This document shows, piece after piece, positions 25,301 through 36,659 of a DNA stretch of 64,000 nt. The DNA is from Lepas anatifera (Eukaryota; Arthropoda; Thecostraca; Lepadidae). The translations under genes and the position numbers were made by a program. The notes beneath the pieces are model-generated. The model did no database searches and was not told the DNA's origin. It saw only the letters and a program-made list of their open reading frames with translations. The stretch is from the NCBI GenBank assembly GCA_034440635.1, contig JAOTON010000765.1:124001-188000 (forward strand). The letters run 5' to 3'. Numbering within the stretch: position 1 is the stretch's first letter; every line of letters starts with the position of its first letter.

Positions 25301-25640
25301 GAGTGTTAAAATGAACCGGGGTGTTTAGCCAGGGGCGGGAGTGATAAACCAGGGGTGTCAGTGATCAGCTAGCTGATCAGTGATGAACAAAAGGCGGCAG
25401 TAACCATCCGGAGGGGGCGGCAGTGATTAATTGCTGGCGACAGTGATCGGGCGGGAGCGGCAGTGATGTGGTGTCATAAATCAGGGGGCAATGATCAGTC
25501 AGGTGGCATTGATTAGCTAAAGGCGGAACCAGTCAGAGTGGAAGTAATGAATCCGGGACGGGAAAAACTTGTGAGGGGCGGCACGAATCAGGGTGGCAGT
25601 GATGAGATAGGGTGACACTCTTCAGAGTAGCGGTGATAAG
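22353..25640. repeat. Minisatellite, ~23-bp 'ggggcggcagttatcagccag' units
   Basis: Well over 100 diverged units make up most of this stretch. They are most regular at 24175-25240. The repeat is interrupted by the MITE at 23778-24165 and by a non-repetitive AT-rich part at about 23380-23760. Long frames through the repeat are artefacts of its period. Confidence 0.9.
23778..24165. mobile_element. hAT MITE, 388 bp, nested in the 5.36-kb element
   Basis: A perfect 8-bp target duplication, cccgggag, lies at 23770-23777 and 24166-24173. The left terminus is CAGTGGCGAATCTAGC and the reversed right terminus is CAGTGGCGGATCCAGG. Same family as 10781-11304. Confidence 0.9.
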
Positions 25641-26016
25641 CCAGGGGCGGCACATGTATTGGGGGTGCTCAGCACATGATTGGGGGGTGCTCGAATTAGG
25701 ATTGGGGGTGCTCGGGCACCCACAAAGAGATAGAAAATTACACCCCTGGGCTTGAGGAATGTTGAGACCATAGCTGTATGAAGCCAAAAGCTGTTTTTCA
25801 TTAATTATTAATCCACGTTGCGTTTGCTTCACCCCTCTTCCTCGGGGAGGGGGAGGACTTATGGTACCCTTCACCCCCATCACCTTACTCAACACTACGA
25901 AACTAGTTGCCGCTGGTAACCTTGCTCAGTACGGATGGAGCCAATTGAATACGTTAGAAAAATTAATTGTGAGCCCATGATTCCATACGGGAAGATGTTC
26001 CCAATATCCCTGTCGA

Positions 26017-26180
26017 CAGTGGTGAATCCATAGGGGCTTGGGGAGGGGGGCTCAAGCCCCCTCCCGAAATGTCCGAGCTCCTATACTTAATACATAGGCG
26101 AGGGGCTGCCGAGGTACTGGCGGGTGAGGCTCGGGCTCACTAGCCCTCCCCCACCCGATGATTTTCTTGATCCGCCACTG
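26017..26180. mobile_element. hAT MITE, 164 bp
   Basis: A perfect 8-bp target duplication, cctgtcga, lies at 26009-26016 and 26181-26188. The left terminus is CAGTGGTGAATCC and the reversed right terminus is CAGTGGCGGATCAAG. Confidence 0.9.
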
Positions 26181-26188
26181 CCTGTCGA

Positions 26189-26640
26189 TGGGCAAGTAAC
26201 ATTAATGTACCGAAATTGATTGCTACCAATGGTTCAGCGCAGCTCACATGAGGCTTGGATGCTAGCACTCGACAGCGGTTTCAGCTAGAAGCAACGCACG
26301 GTTGCAATTGCGCCGGCAGGCCTGTCAATACTTTCCTTTCCACCCCCTCCCTCCGTCTCGTCACCACCGCTGTCGCCCGGCACGCTGCCGACGCATGCTG
26401 GGTGCACGCCTGCACAGCCGCCGCCCTGGTGGCGGTGGGGGAAAGCTCATTTAAGACTGCCGGCGTTTCAATTGTCTCAAATGCAGTATCAAATAGTCGC
26501 AATAGGGTTCGCTCCTATTTTTTAACCCCCATAAAGTTTGTGCTCATCTGAATGCTCTTATTTTTCTCATTTTCTGTCCTACTTTTTTCATGTAAATTGT
26601 GTTTAGTTTTGTAGGAATTCCATAAATAAGGAAAAATAAA
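26189..26640. other. Interval without a recognised gene
   Basis: GC-rich 26280-26470 is open in several frames on both strands without a recognisable domain. 26505-26519 ('caatagggttcgctc') has an exact inverse match at about 38320-38335, and 'attgtctcaaat' also recurs inversely near 38410, so a diverged repeat is likely. Confidence 0.4.
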
Positions 26641-26654
26641 ACAGCGATCTGATT

Positions 26655-26720
26655 GGTGGACGTTGCAGTGACGTCATTATTTAGCTGCGCAAGGGCAGGA
26701 CACGCCCACGGCATGCACTG
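26655..26720. repeat. Left terminal inverted repeat with CRE palindrome
   Basis: It aligns with the reverse of 36660-36755. The core 'tgacgtcattatttagctg' contains TGACGTCA at 26669-26676, about 155 bp upstream of the nuclease ATG, so the terminus could double as its promoter region. Confidence 0.65.
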
Positions 26721-26829
26721 CGCCCAAGGCCAGCGAAAATGGGGTGGTAAAATAGGTAATACACGGGTAGTTTTCAGTGATTTTGGATTTATTTAGCTAG
26801 AATATATATCTGGAGACCAGTGAAGTACA

Positions 26830-29800
26830 ATGGAAGTGGGTTTTGTTAAAGCTACTTCTCAAAATTTGCCCTCTGTGGATGTGTTTGCTGTTGCGGACTT
26901 TCTGAAGACGAATGCTGACTACGTGTCGGCAGAGTTTCGAATGAAGAAACTTGAAAGGTAAGATCAAGAAGTCTAGGTAACATCAGGATTATTTTTGGTT
27001 GGATCACAACATAACTTAGATTTTAATATCCTTCGCTGGTCTGTATATATTTTTGGACCCTAAGCCTTGAGTCGTATATGTCAGCAATTAGTCATATCGT
27101 GGGCTGCTCCAGGAAAAACGGCATGCAAGTTTTTTTGTGCTCAGCGAAAAAACTTTGGCTTGGACCTGGATTCGAAGTCACCAGATTTTCTTGGCTTGAA
27201 ACTGCTGGGTTAAGGATATCTATAAGCAAGTTAACAGCTTGCAGACAGGGACGTAGGAACCGGGGGGCAGGGGGCAGCTGCCCGCCCAACTCTCATGATT
27301 CTTAACCATTAACCCTATGGCGTTGACCGGAAAGACATGACTTGAAAATTCCTGCTGCCCTCCCAACTTTGAACATAGTTCCAATGCTCCTGCTTGCAGA
27401 GCCCAGTATCAGTCACCCCACTCATCTAGTCTGCAAAGTATGGCAACAGGCCAGACAAGTCGCACCAGCCATCTATAATTCTCACACAAATTAACATTGC
27501 CAGCTACCTCAAATTCACACCAATCTGCAATACCCCAGGTAGAAAAATGCACCCATCTCTACCCACACAATGCAATGCTCCCTCTCTTTATAAGTTTAAT
27601 AATCCTCCCTCCAGTGTGTCTTTATAACCGTTCATCCATTATTTGTTGGGTGTTTAGTGTCGCCTCTCTTGCACCAGGTTAATCAAATTCAACCACTTGC
27701 TCCTGTCTCCAAGAGCCAGCGTGCAAAGTATGGCATTTTCGATGAGATCTTGTCGGTGTGAGTGCCCTTTGAGACAGGAGCGAGTGGTGCAAATTTTATC
27801 AACCTGGTGCAAATTTGTGAGACTGGTGCAAGGAAGGTGAGGCTGAAAACCAAAGAAATAATGGCTTAATGGCTATAAAGACAGAGGAGTGAGCCTAATA
27901 AAAAGTCCTCAACGAACTGACTAATAAGAGAGTTAGCACTGCATCATGTGGGTAGGAATGAGTGTGTTTTTCTCCCTAGTATATGACAGATGTGGTGGCT
28001 GGCGGTGCAAGAATTTTAGATGGCTGGTGCGACTCATCTGGCCTGGTGCCATAGTCTGGAGAACTCACACAGATGATATATTTTTGAAAGTGCCATACTA
28101 TTCGCACAGTCCACTCACCACAGACATGCACACATTTCAACTGAATCAAGTTACGTCCATACATGGTATATTTCCACTAAGCAATACAAAAAGCATACAT
28201 GTATCAGCATTTGCAACCATGGCACCCCTGGTGCCGACCCCTAGATAACGCCAGGGGTATTGGCACTGTACAGCTGAAAGTAAAAAACCCCCATCAATAA
28301 TCTAGCATTATCCTTCCCCTCCCCATGTAGTGTTTTCGTGGTCCATGTTGATGAGTAGGCCCCCTGCACATCTAATCTCTGCACATCTAATTTTATCCCT
28401 AGTCATTTTTATGCTATGCACTGTATTTTTATGATGATCAAATATGTCAATGGTTTTAAATTACTTTGAGCAAAACTGGTGTAATTTTTTATTGCTTGTT
28501 GCCATTGCTGTCATACATGTATGTATCTAAAAAAAACTTTCTGGCAAGTGCTAGTATGGGTCTTTCATGAAGTCAACCAAGAGAGACTGGCATCTTTGTT
28601 ATGCTTTTTCATGTGTCAGGTGCGGAAAGTCATATATGTGAATGGTTGTGTGTTACATTTGGTATGGTCCTACTGACCAGCACATATAAAAGCTTAAAAA
28701 AGGTATGTGAGTTCTTACCTCTCACCATGTACTAACTCACCAAGGTTAGTTGCAATAAAATGTTTGTAAATGCTACATATTTTTTCTCATGTTGTCTTAA
28801 AGTCATACTGGATCCAGAATCATAATGGAAACACCATGCAGAGCAGTAACCTTCACATAAATGCAGAAGAGAAAAAAAATCAGCAATAGTTTTGCTCATT
28901 AGCATAATGCTAGTTATGCACTAGTGGATGTCAGTTCTGGTTTCAATATTTTAGTTTCATATATTTGAGGTCTTGTAGTGGGTGAGACATCATGTGCCCC
29001 CTTTCACCTCTACTTCGGTGTGTGGCATGTTGATATAATTGGAATGAAGTTGCTTAAATGAGGTTACTACTTTTTTGAAATTCAAGGGTATTTCAAGTAT
29101 TTTTAAGTTAATTGATTGCAAGGAAATATCCAATTAAATCATTGCTACCTGATCAGGTGTTTACTCATGTAAAAAGAAATGTGTTCCATCTCAATTGTCA
29201 CTACAAATGACCAAACAACCAGATTTTGTTTGTCACCAATATATTTGAGTCTGTACACACATATTTCCTATATACAGATAATGAAGACCATACAGAACAT
29301 ACCAATTGCAGCCAAAACCAATTCACTGCAGTACATGAACATGAACTCCTCATTGTGCTTATTTTATTCAACACAATTTCAAATGAAGTTTTGTTTCCTG
29401 TTTGCAATAAGTGCCATGAGCAACAGTATATATGACCGCAGCCTGGGCTTAATTTTATGTTTCATCCCTAAGATCATTCTTTCTCTCACAGGTCGTCGCG
29501 AGCAGAGTATGGTGATGATGCTGTTGGATATGTCCAAGTGAAGAACTCTCCTGAAGGATGTGTTATCAGAGCCCGAATCACGCCTGAGCATCGAGTTAGC
29601 AAGGCATCTTATCCTGTCGTTGCTGAGCTGGACCCCTGTGGAGGCACCATCATCAAGGCATACTGTCTTGGTTGCCAAGCCCAATGTGGTGGATGCAAAC
29701 ATGTGGTAGCATTCGTGTTTTGGCTTCACAGACGAAGCTGTGAAAAGTCAAGCACGGAAGTAAAATGCTATTGGGCTCGTCCAAAGCTTGCGGAGGTGCC

Positions 29801-31322
29801 TTCTATGAAGCCAATGAAGATAAAAGAAATGTCAGGTTCAAAGAAGCACGTCAACTCCGGCCCATGCAAAAACTTTGGGCCTAGGCCTAGCTTTCTCCGC
29901 TCTGTGCTGAGAGAGCTAGAAAACAACCCACTGAAGCCTAAGTCCCTTCTTTTAGACATGCAAGACAGGGATTCAGACCTCAGAAGGCTCTGTGTTGGTG
30001 AGCTCTGCGAGGGATACCAGCCTGGGCAGGACATTATTCGGTACATGTCCTCAAAGCTGCTCGGCAGCGACATCACTGCAGCAGAGGAAGCTACCAGAGA
30101 TCAGGCCGACTGCCCTCTGTGGTACCACCTACGTGCAGGAAGGGTGACAGCATCGCGACTATATGATGCTGCCAGATGCAAAAAACTCAACGGACCCCTC
30201 CTTGAAAGCATCATGGGTGCCAAGAGATTTGAGGGCACAGCCGCAACGACAAGGGGCAAGACCCTTGAAAGTGACGTGTGTGAAGTCCTCGCTAAATGTC
30301 TTGGAACCCCGATAAATCGTCCAGGTCTCACCATCGATGCGGACAAGCCGATGCTGGCTGCAAGCCCAGATGGCGTGTGTGATATAAATGGGGAACCGGC
30401 AACCGTGGAAGTGAAGTGCCCAACATCTGTCAAGTGCCTGTCTGCGTATGTGGACGAAAATGGAAGGCCAAAGGCCAAGGTGCGCGCACAGCTTCACCTG
30501 CAGATGAAGGTGCTCAGTTTGAAACGAGGAATTGTGTGTATCGCCGATCCGAAGTTCGAGGAGAACAAGAAAATAGCTGTCATCCACGAGAGCTATGATC
30601 CGGGATTTCTGGATCCCATCGTCGACCGAGCTGTCCAGTTCTGGAAAAATGCCGTCTTGCCTGTAGTGTTGAACTCTCAAGCAGAACTGCCAGTTCCGCG
30701 GGCAGCACAAATACCCATGAGACCGGCAGCACCGGTGCCAGTGAGACAGGCGGCTCCGGCGCCAGTGAGACAGGCAGCACCGGTGCCAGTGAGACAGGCG
30801 GCACCGGTGCCAGTGAGACAGGCGGCGCCGGCGCCAGTGAGACAGGCAGCACCGGTGCCAGTGAGACAGGCGGCACCGGTGCCAGTGAGACAGGCGGCAC
30901 CGGTGCCAGTGAGACAGGCGGCACCGGTGCCAGTGAGACAGGCAGCGCCGGTGCCAGTGAGACAGGCAGCGCCGGTGCCAGTGGGACAGGCGGCGCCGGT
31001 GCCAGTGAGACAGGCGGCACCGGTGCCAGTGAGACAGGCAGCGCCGGTGCCAGTGGGACAGGCGGCGCCGGTGCCAGTGAGACAGGCAGCACCGGTGCCA
31101 GTGAGACAGGTGGCGCCGGTGCCAGTGGGACAGGCGGCACCGGTGCCAGTGAGACAGGCAGCGCCGGTGCCAGTGGGACAGGCAGCGCCGGTGCCAGTGG
31201 GACAGGCAGCACCGGTGCCAGTGAGGCAGTTGACACCGATAGTAGTCAGACCGGTGGTACAGGGTGGCATGTCGAGAGGGGGGCGAACTGTTTTCTTCGT
31301 GCAGTTGCGCCGGGAGATATAA
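26830..31322 (+). CDS. Two-exon SWIM zinc-finger / YqaJ-type nuclease of an ISL2EU transposon
   Basis: Exon 1 is 26830-26957 (donor GTAAGA) and exon 2 is 29492-31322 (acceptor after 'ttctctcacag'). The split AG|G arginine codon joins in frame, giving about 652 residues. A SWIM-like finger (Cys-x2-Cys ... Cys-Lys-His) lies near residues 101-113. A YqaJ/lambda-exonuclease fold follows: LWYHLRAGRVTAS near 250, a GKTLE glutamate near 298, SPDG with its aspartate near 335, VEVK near 349 and a QLHLQMK helix near 376, which are the expected metal-binding and catalytic motifs. Residues about 453-626 are roughly 21 copies of the octapeptide V(R/G)QAAPVP, an extension I do not expect in the family. The ATG was chosen because the exon-1 frame splices cleanly. 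In ISL2EU elements this nuclease is encoded beside the transposase; its exact role in transposition is not established to my knowledge. AATAAA at 31726-31731 may be its poly(A) signal. Confidence 0.85.
27245..27391. mobile_element. Small hAT-like MITE in the nuclease-gene intron
   Basis: A perfect 8-bp target duplication, gcttgcag, lies at 27237-27244 and 27392-27399. The left end ACAGGGACGTAGGAACC is typical of this MITE type. The right end is only a weak inverted match. Confidence 0.65.
27430..28065. repeat. Inverted dimer of a ~350-bp element in the intron
   Basis: 27436-27715 is the diverged reverse complement of about 27770-28062 (shared 'ggctggtgcgact..tctggcct', 'aaataatgg', 'gacaggagc.agtggt'). 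The right half begins with 'gtgcaaagtatggc', as does the single copy at 39297-39650. The axis is near 27717. Confidence 0.8.
30722..31240. repeat. In-frame 24-bp minisatellite in the nuclease C-terminus
   Basis: About 21 near-identical units of 'ggtgccagtgagacaggcgg' plus four bases each encode V(R/G)QAAPVP. Units differ by few substitutions and all are 24 bp, so the frame is kept. Because the unit is 24 bp, other frames, including antisense, are also open; these are not genes. Confidence 0.95.
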
Positions 31323-31830
31323 ATTGTACTTGGTAAAAAAGTGGTGTCAGTCTCCTGTTGTCTCTGTTCTGGGCGCCACGCACCCTAACTGGATACGTCC
31401 AGTGTGTACTTATGCTTCAGCTCGTATTATTGTGGTCTTTGCTAGCAGCACTGATTGACAGTGCCACACGAGCCCTTGAGGTGATGTTTTGTGGGTAATT
31501 AATTCAAATGATGTACGATGGACGATTATTCAAATGCTGACGATTATGTTAAGATCTACGTTTGTAGATAATTGTGTTGCTTGTGCAATTGTGCAATTGT
31601 GTATGTACATAAAGCCACATGCCTTCGAAGTGGAAGTGTACTTATTATTAAATTAATACAAACCTCATGTCACTTCATAGAATATGGGTCATGATTCAAA
31701 CCAGGGCTAGGACGTGGTTACCATCAATAAATTTTTGATGAGAAGCGGACTCGTTTATATTACTCGCAGATCAGAGGCTAACACGAGAACATAAGTTTTA
31801 TTCAAGCCAGGAAGGGAGACCTCCACAAAC

Positions 31831-32133
31831 ATGCGCGTCGAAGTAATGGGACAACTCCCCCACAACTTATATACATTGACGTACGAAGACATCAATGTAT
31901 TTGTGCAACGCTTGGGAGACTTGCGCAGCCCCGGTGCGACGCCTCTTCACATTTGCGAGTGCGAGATGCTCATCCCCCATTCAGGCTGGTACCGTAAAAC
32001 TGAGCAACGTTGGTCCACCACTAAACAAATATTTAACTTTTATGGAAATGTTTTAATGGGGTGCTCTGTCAAAACTTATGGCGAGGGATATGGTCTACAA
32101 TGTGTACTGCTTATTCTTAAGGAAGATCTATAA
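31831..32133 (+). CDS. Unassigned 100-codon open frame between the two transposon genes
   Basis: The ATG has an A at -3 and lies 100 bp beyond a candidate poly(A) signal of the nuclease gene. The frame runs 100 residues to TAA and contains no motif that I recognise. It overlaps what should be the 3' region of the antisense transposase transcript. It may be a third transposon gene or chance. TTTATT at 32181-32186 (AATAAA on the minus strand) is a plausible poly(A) signal for the transposase. Confidence 0.25.
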   Translation: MRVEVMGQLPHNLYTLTYEDINVFVQRLGDLRSPGATPLHICECEMLIPHSGWYRKTEQRWSTTKQIFNFYGNVLMGCSVKTYGEGYGLQCVLLILKEDL

Positions 32134-32520
32134 TTTTAGTGACTACAGGAGCAGTAGCAGGTGCTTTGTAGATAAATAGCTTTATTTTATGACTGAAATC
32201 TTAACATGCTACGATAAGAGTGTAAATTGTTGTCTGCAGAATGAATAAATCAGCGTGTAATGAGGTCGTAAAAAAAACAAAAAAAACATTGGTACAACTT
32301 TCACCACTTAAAAAATCCGAGATCAACATTGCTGAACTTTCGTACAAGCGATAGTCATATGATTAAAATTCTTGCTGACAATGATACAAGTTTGTTAAAT
32401 TTGTTAACACTAAAATTATTAAAGGAAAACTGCGAAAGTAGTACAAAGTTGTTCGGTTTTACAGTACTCTACGCTGAATGACATAAACTTAAAGCAACCA
32501 TCGGTGACTGTATAAGGGCC

Positions 32521-35500
32521 TCACACCTTCACTAGCGGTGACTGCAAGTTTATGAGACCACAAGCAATGACCATGCATGCATCCAGAACAGTCAAAAGCT
32601 GGTGCTCGACGCATGCATGGGGGCGGAGCATCTCGTACTCGCGAATGCGCCGAATAGCCCTTTCCACATGAATGCGGAGACTGGCCACCTGTTTGCTCCA
32701 CTTTACGTCCTGTTTTCCCATCACCGTGTTCGCAGAGACTGAGGTGGGCCTGACAAGTCTGCAGCCTTGTCTGGCCAATAGGGGCTCAAGGCTTTTAAAG
32801 CCCCTATCGGCCATCACCACCATGCCTGGTACTAGGTGAGAAAGAAATCCAGAATCTTGCAGTACAGCCATATCACTGGCCCGACCTCCATACCCATCTG
32901 ATACAAAGTTAATAAAACCATTGGGGGTGATGGACACTAGATATTTGATGGTGTTACATGATTTATACGACGAATAGGTCAGTGACTGGGTCATAGCAGC
33001 ACCAGGTTTCTCAACTTCAACCTCAAGACAATCGATAATGAATGTTGTCTGAGAGAATCTGGCCTTGAATGCCAGTGGGAGGTTCTTTTTTATGATGCAC
33101 GAATCTGGCCAATAAACCAGTTCCTTCAGAGCCGCAGCCACACTACCAACGTGCTTCCGAAACAGTTTCCCAGCGTAGGCCCTGGATATACCAAAATCAT
33201 CGGCAAGAAAGTCAAAGCTTTTGTTTTGTTTGATCTTGATGAAAATTATGAGACATATATCAAATGAAGTGAGCTTCGAGTTTGTTGGATCGTGTTCCAC
33301 GTGATCTTTCGAAAGAAGATCCACAATAAAAAGGAACTCTGGAGGCAAACCAATGTACCGTTTGGGGTCCTTCTTGCAAAGTTGTCTTGCCCTACTAATC
33401 ACAAAATGATCGAAGTCATGGTCATCCTCTTCATCATCACTCTCTGAAGAGTCAGGTTCAAAGTCAGCATCACTAGAGTCAACTGGATCACACGGCTCGT
33501 CGCTTAACTCATCGGTTACCAAAGACGGCTGGGTCTGGCAAGAAACGTCAACGGCCTGGGTAGCGTCAGTCTGGCACGCGATCGAAACCCTTTGCAAGGT
33601 TTCAGGCGGAGCTGGAGAGACTGGCAACTGCTGATCGGCATCCTGCAACTGGTGATGCCGGTCGTCTGTTCCAGTAGCCGACTCGGGCAAAAGCAGCGGG
33701 TCGTGGTGCTGTTGCTGACCCGCTTCCTGGAGAACACAAATAATGTTGTGATTCTGTTGTCCGGTTATGCCAGGGGTACAGATAATGGGATTTGTGTGGT
33801 GAAGAATTGTGTGTATGGCTCCAAACTAATGGGAGAAAAGTGAAAACCCTGATGCCAGTATTGTTTATGCTTCACGAGACTTAACATACGCAGATTTCGA
33901 AAATTTAAAGAAATTCTGAAAGTTAAGTGGATTGAACCACACTGCAAATTATACCTACAATCTAACTCGGTGAATATTAAATACACTGAGTGATATTGTG
34001 GGCTGGCAAGAAGTCATTCCAGCAATCTGACATGGTAACAACAACTTTTCCTTCCATTGCATGTTATATTGAGCTGAGGCACTACTCCCCCAGAAGCCCA
34101 GAAGTAGAGTTATGCACCGACCCGGCCTCCAATCAGCCTGAGAGGTTAACATTGCTACATGGATAGGAGAGGATGTGGTTGGTGGCCCAGAGGTGGTTGT
34201 CGAGATAAAGGTGAAAGACGAGCATGCCACGTTAGGTGGACCAGTTCTCGAAAATCGAAGGCCGCAAGCCATGTCTAACAAAAGTACCAGTGGGAGGGAG
34301 AGACAGAGAGAGCAAGCAAGTATAAGACTAAAGAGAGCAAGTTGTGTGCAGGGTCTACCACTGCCCTTGAGGACCTCCATGACAGCAACAAGATTTGAAT
34401 GATTTGAAAGATTACTGCTTTCTCACATATGAAAGACACAATGATGCACTTACTCCCATAAGATTCAAGTCCCAGATGGCTTCAGCTACTTCTGCACTTT
34501 GCCGCCGCTTGACTGAACTCCATCGCTCCTTTCCCATCTTGTTTCTTCCAGCTTGGCAGGCAAACTTGTGTGGAACAACTCCCTTTTGAGCCGCAGGTTT
34601 CCACCAAGCATGCAAAAACGCAGGTAGTTTTCAGCATCCCGTTCCAACTGGAAGAAAAGTAAACAATGGTCACAGATATTACTGAAAAACAAAACACTAG
34701 CATGCTGGCAATGCAAGCTGTTCAGAGACCTAGGGATCCTAGTTGAAAGATTGAGTATAAACTTTGATGCATAAGTTGAATTGGTTACTGTAAATGTCCT
34801 GACAAGCTATCACCCATATATCAGATGTCATCCTCACCAAATCTTAACCAATTCATTCCAGTGTGCAAATAGCTTAAAGGGAATGTGGCACCTTGGTTGA
34901 ATCCTAGAATTTAGTGTAATTAGGAGTACTTTTAGCTGAAAATAATGAATCCACTCATTATTTCTCTGAAAAATGTACAATAAGCTCAAAATTTTGATTT
35001 TCAAAATTCTACTCAAGGAAAAGAATAAAGATCTGCCTGTGGACCATGTCATGCTCTGGCAACCACTACCATACCCAAAATGCTTCAAGGGCTTCGATTG
35101 GCTGATGCTCATCATGATGTCGGCAGATTTCGTCACACCTTTAGCTCACAACAATGGCTGCCTGGTGAGAGGTACATGAGAGACACATTTTGGGTACATT
35201 TTAGCCTTTTTTCTACGGAAATATCGAGTTCCAAGACAAATTATGTATACTGCAACAGGTTTTCTGACCTGCTCTACAACTTGGCTATCTCAGTCAAAAT
35301 CATGTTATAAAGGTGCCACATTTCCTTAAATGTCTTTGGAAGTTACAGGCCCCTCAAAGGCATCTTTCCATTATTCTCCATTTCAACATTAATTCATGGT
35401 CTACAATAATCATGATGTTAAGTTTTCAGTAAAGAAACGAAAACATTTAGTTTTTGTGGGATCAGACGGGAAGCTAAACGTTAGGGAGAACAAAATAGGT

Positions 35501-36608
35501 CCCTGGCTCACATGATTTTTGTACCATTTCACTCATATTAAGGACTTAAATCGTTATTTGAGTTTTTATCAATGACTTATTCCTTCGTTCATGGTAACTG
35601 AGGCATGGACTGGTATGCACCATTTCATGGTTTAGTACTAGTGGATTTTCTTATACAAGCAACACAGTACAGTAGCATCAAAGCATGGGAGAGCTGCCAC
35701 TACATTAACATGTATGGCAATGCCACATGCAATTCCACTTGTGGGGATACATTTTCATTTTTAAGTAGTTTTCCCAATTATCTGGGTAGATGAGTTAACC
35801 AGCATGACCCACTGAATTACATTATGATCAATGTTCCCATTACTTCTTGTATTCACACAAAAAAGCAAATTACACATACATAAGCATGGTTAAAACAGAC
35901 ATGGTTTAAAAACAGTAGGACGACACAAGAAAAATAGTGCCTCAAAAGACCCCCAGCAGGCAGATCCATGAGGCGGGGACGGCTCACATGGGCGGGTAAC
36001 ACATCAGTTAGGTGTGGGGACAGGGCCAGAGCGATACATGGTGAAGGCTCAGAAAAAAGTAAAAAAGTGGGGAAAAACATTAAGTAAAAAAAGAAAAAGA
36101 AATTCATGGGTTGTGCTTGATTCCCAAGGAACTGAGGCCATCCCCATTGCTGGGAATGTACCTATTATTGGGAACCCCTAGCAGCTTCCTCAAAGAATAG
36201 GTACCACAGAAAATGAATGTCATAGGTACCTTAAACAGGTACAAATATTCAAAATAAGAACTGGAAAGGGTTCGGCTGGAAAACTGCTAATCTTTACAGA
36301 CCCGAGAGAACTGTCCAATCATAACATCAATTGAGACTATAACTTACATCAAAGTGATCTTCACAACAGAACCAAACGTTTACAGACTTGATCCTATCAG
36401 AGTCTTGACGTCTTGCTGCACGGCACCATATCCTTCGCATCTTCAACTCAAGTGGAACAGGCACGAAGACCTTTCCAGGTGTTTTTACTGCTGTGTTGTT
36501 ACATCCTGGCACGAAGCACCACCTTCGCTTTTTCTTCGTGGAAGAGGCTCCTTCATCATTCTGCTGACTCTCTTCAGCTGCAGAATTGCGTCCAGAAGTT
36601 TTATCCAT
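32521..36608 (-). CDS. Three-exon THAP + DDE transposase of an ISL2EU transposon, with a frameshift in exon 2
   Basis: Exon 1 is 36608-36348, exon 2 is 34647-34454 and exon 3 is 33726-32521, all read on the minus strand. Donors are GTAAGT after exons 1 and 2; acceptors are 'ttttcttccag' and 'gtgttctccag'. The THAP zinc finger spans exons 1-2: Cys31-x4-Cys36, then Cys82-x2-His85, continuing into LERDAENYLRF and KGVVPHKFACQ, as in other THAP-ISL2EU transposases. Exon 3 has an acidic region followed by the DDE_Tnp_4-like catalytic domain: Asp near 384 (FIIDCLEVE), Asp near 459 (VMADRGFK) and Glu near 507 (HVERAIRRI). Predicted length is about 553 residues if the exon-2 break is ignored. That break is a one-base loss in an A-run (plus-strand T-run 34584-34587) that throws the rest of exon 2 out of frame. 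It could be a real inactivating mutation or a sequencing error. It would bind the element's ends through the THAP finger and cut and join DNA in the nucleus. Confidence 0.8.
34648..36347 (-). other. Intron 1 of the transposase gene
   Basis: A 1.7-kb AT-rich intron with GT-AG ends. No further exon, domain or recognised repeat was found in it. Open frames on the plus strand here are unsupported. Confidence 0.6.
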
Positions 36609-36659
36609 GTCAAATTTCTCCCAATCTCGTTAAACTATTCGGAATTATAAAATAAGCTC

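Larger units (their letters stand above)
20391..25748. mobile_element. Large satellite-carrying hAT-type element, 5.36 kb
   Basis: A perfect 8-bp target duplication, ggcttgag, lies at 20383-20390 and 25749-25756. The termini are identical 16-bp inverted repeats, CAGGGGTGTAATTTTC. Removing the element and one octamer restores the surrounding 355-bp unit ('..taggcttgaggaatg..'), which is independent support. The body contains two minisatellites, a truncated element, a nested MITE (23778-24165) and a second terminus-like block near 22690-22766. No transposase is visible. Confidence 0.85.
13937..26260. repeat. ~355-bp tandem (satellite-like) array, broken by insertions
   Basis: Each unit carries 'cctctggaggagata..ctgcc..aaccttatttaacatt', then 'gtggccatgctc.ccaaaaacc.atcagatctag', then 'ggctac.ttcacgcaa', 'attaacccagcagtgatgttgcaa' and 'aatatgcttcaagaatgctcaaa'. 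Unit starts fall near 15110, 15620, 17325, 17675, 18120, 18490, 18840, 19196, 19555 and 19890, and the last recognisable unit is at about 25757-26000. Insertions that split it: 13671-13936 at its edge, 14128-14960, 15894-16916, 17012-17307, 19906-20098, 20391-25748 and 26017-26180. Units are diverged, so the array is older than the insertions. Confidence 0.8.

Noticed and set aside
22350..25640. CRISPR-like regular array
   Set aside because: Units are ~23 bp, directly adjacent and degenerate, without unique spacers, and the DNA is animal.
30580..31270. Long minus-strand open frames (197 and 218 codons) across the nuclease repeat
   Set aside because: A 24-bp repeat keeps all frames open once one unit is open; the plus-strand frame carries the conserved YqaJ motifs and clean splice sites.
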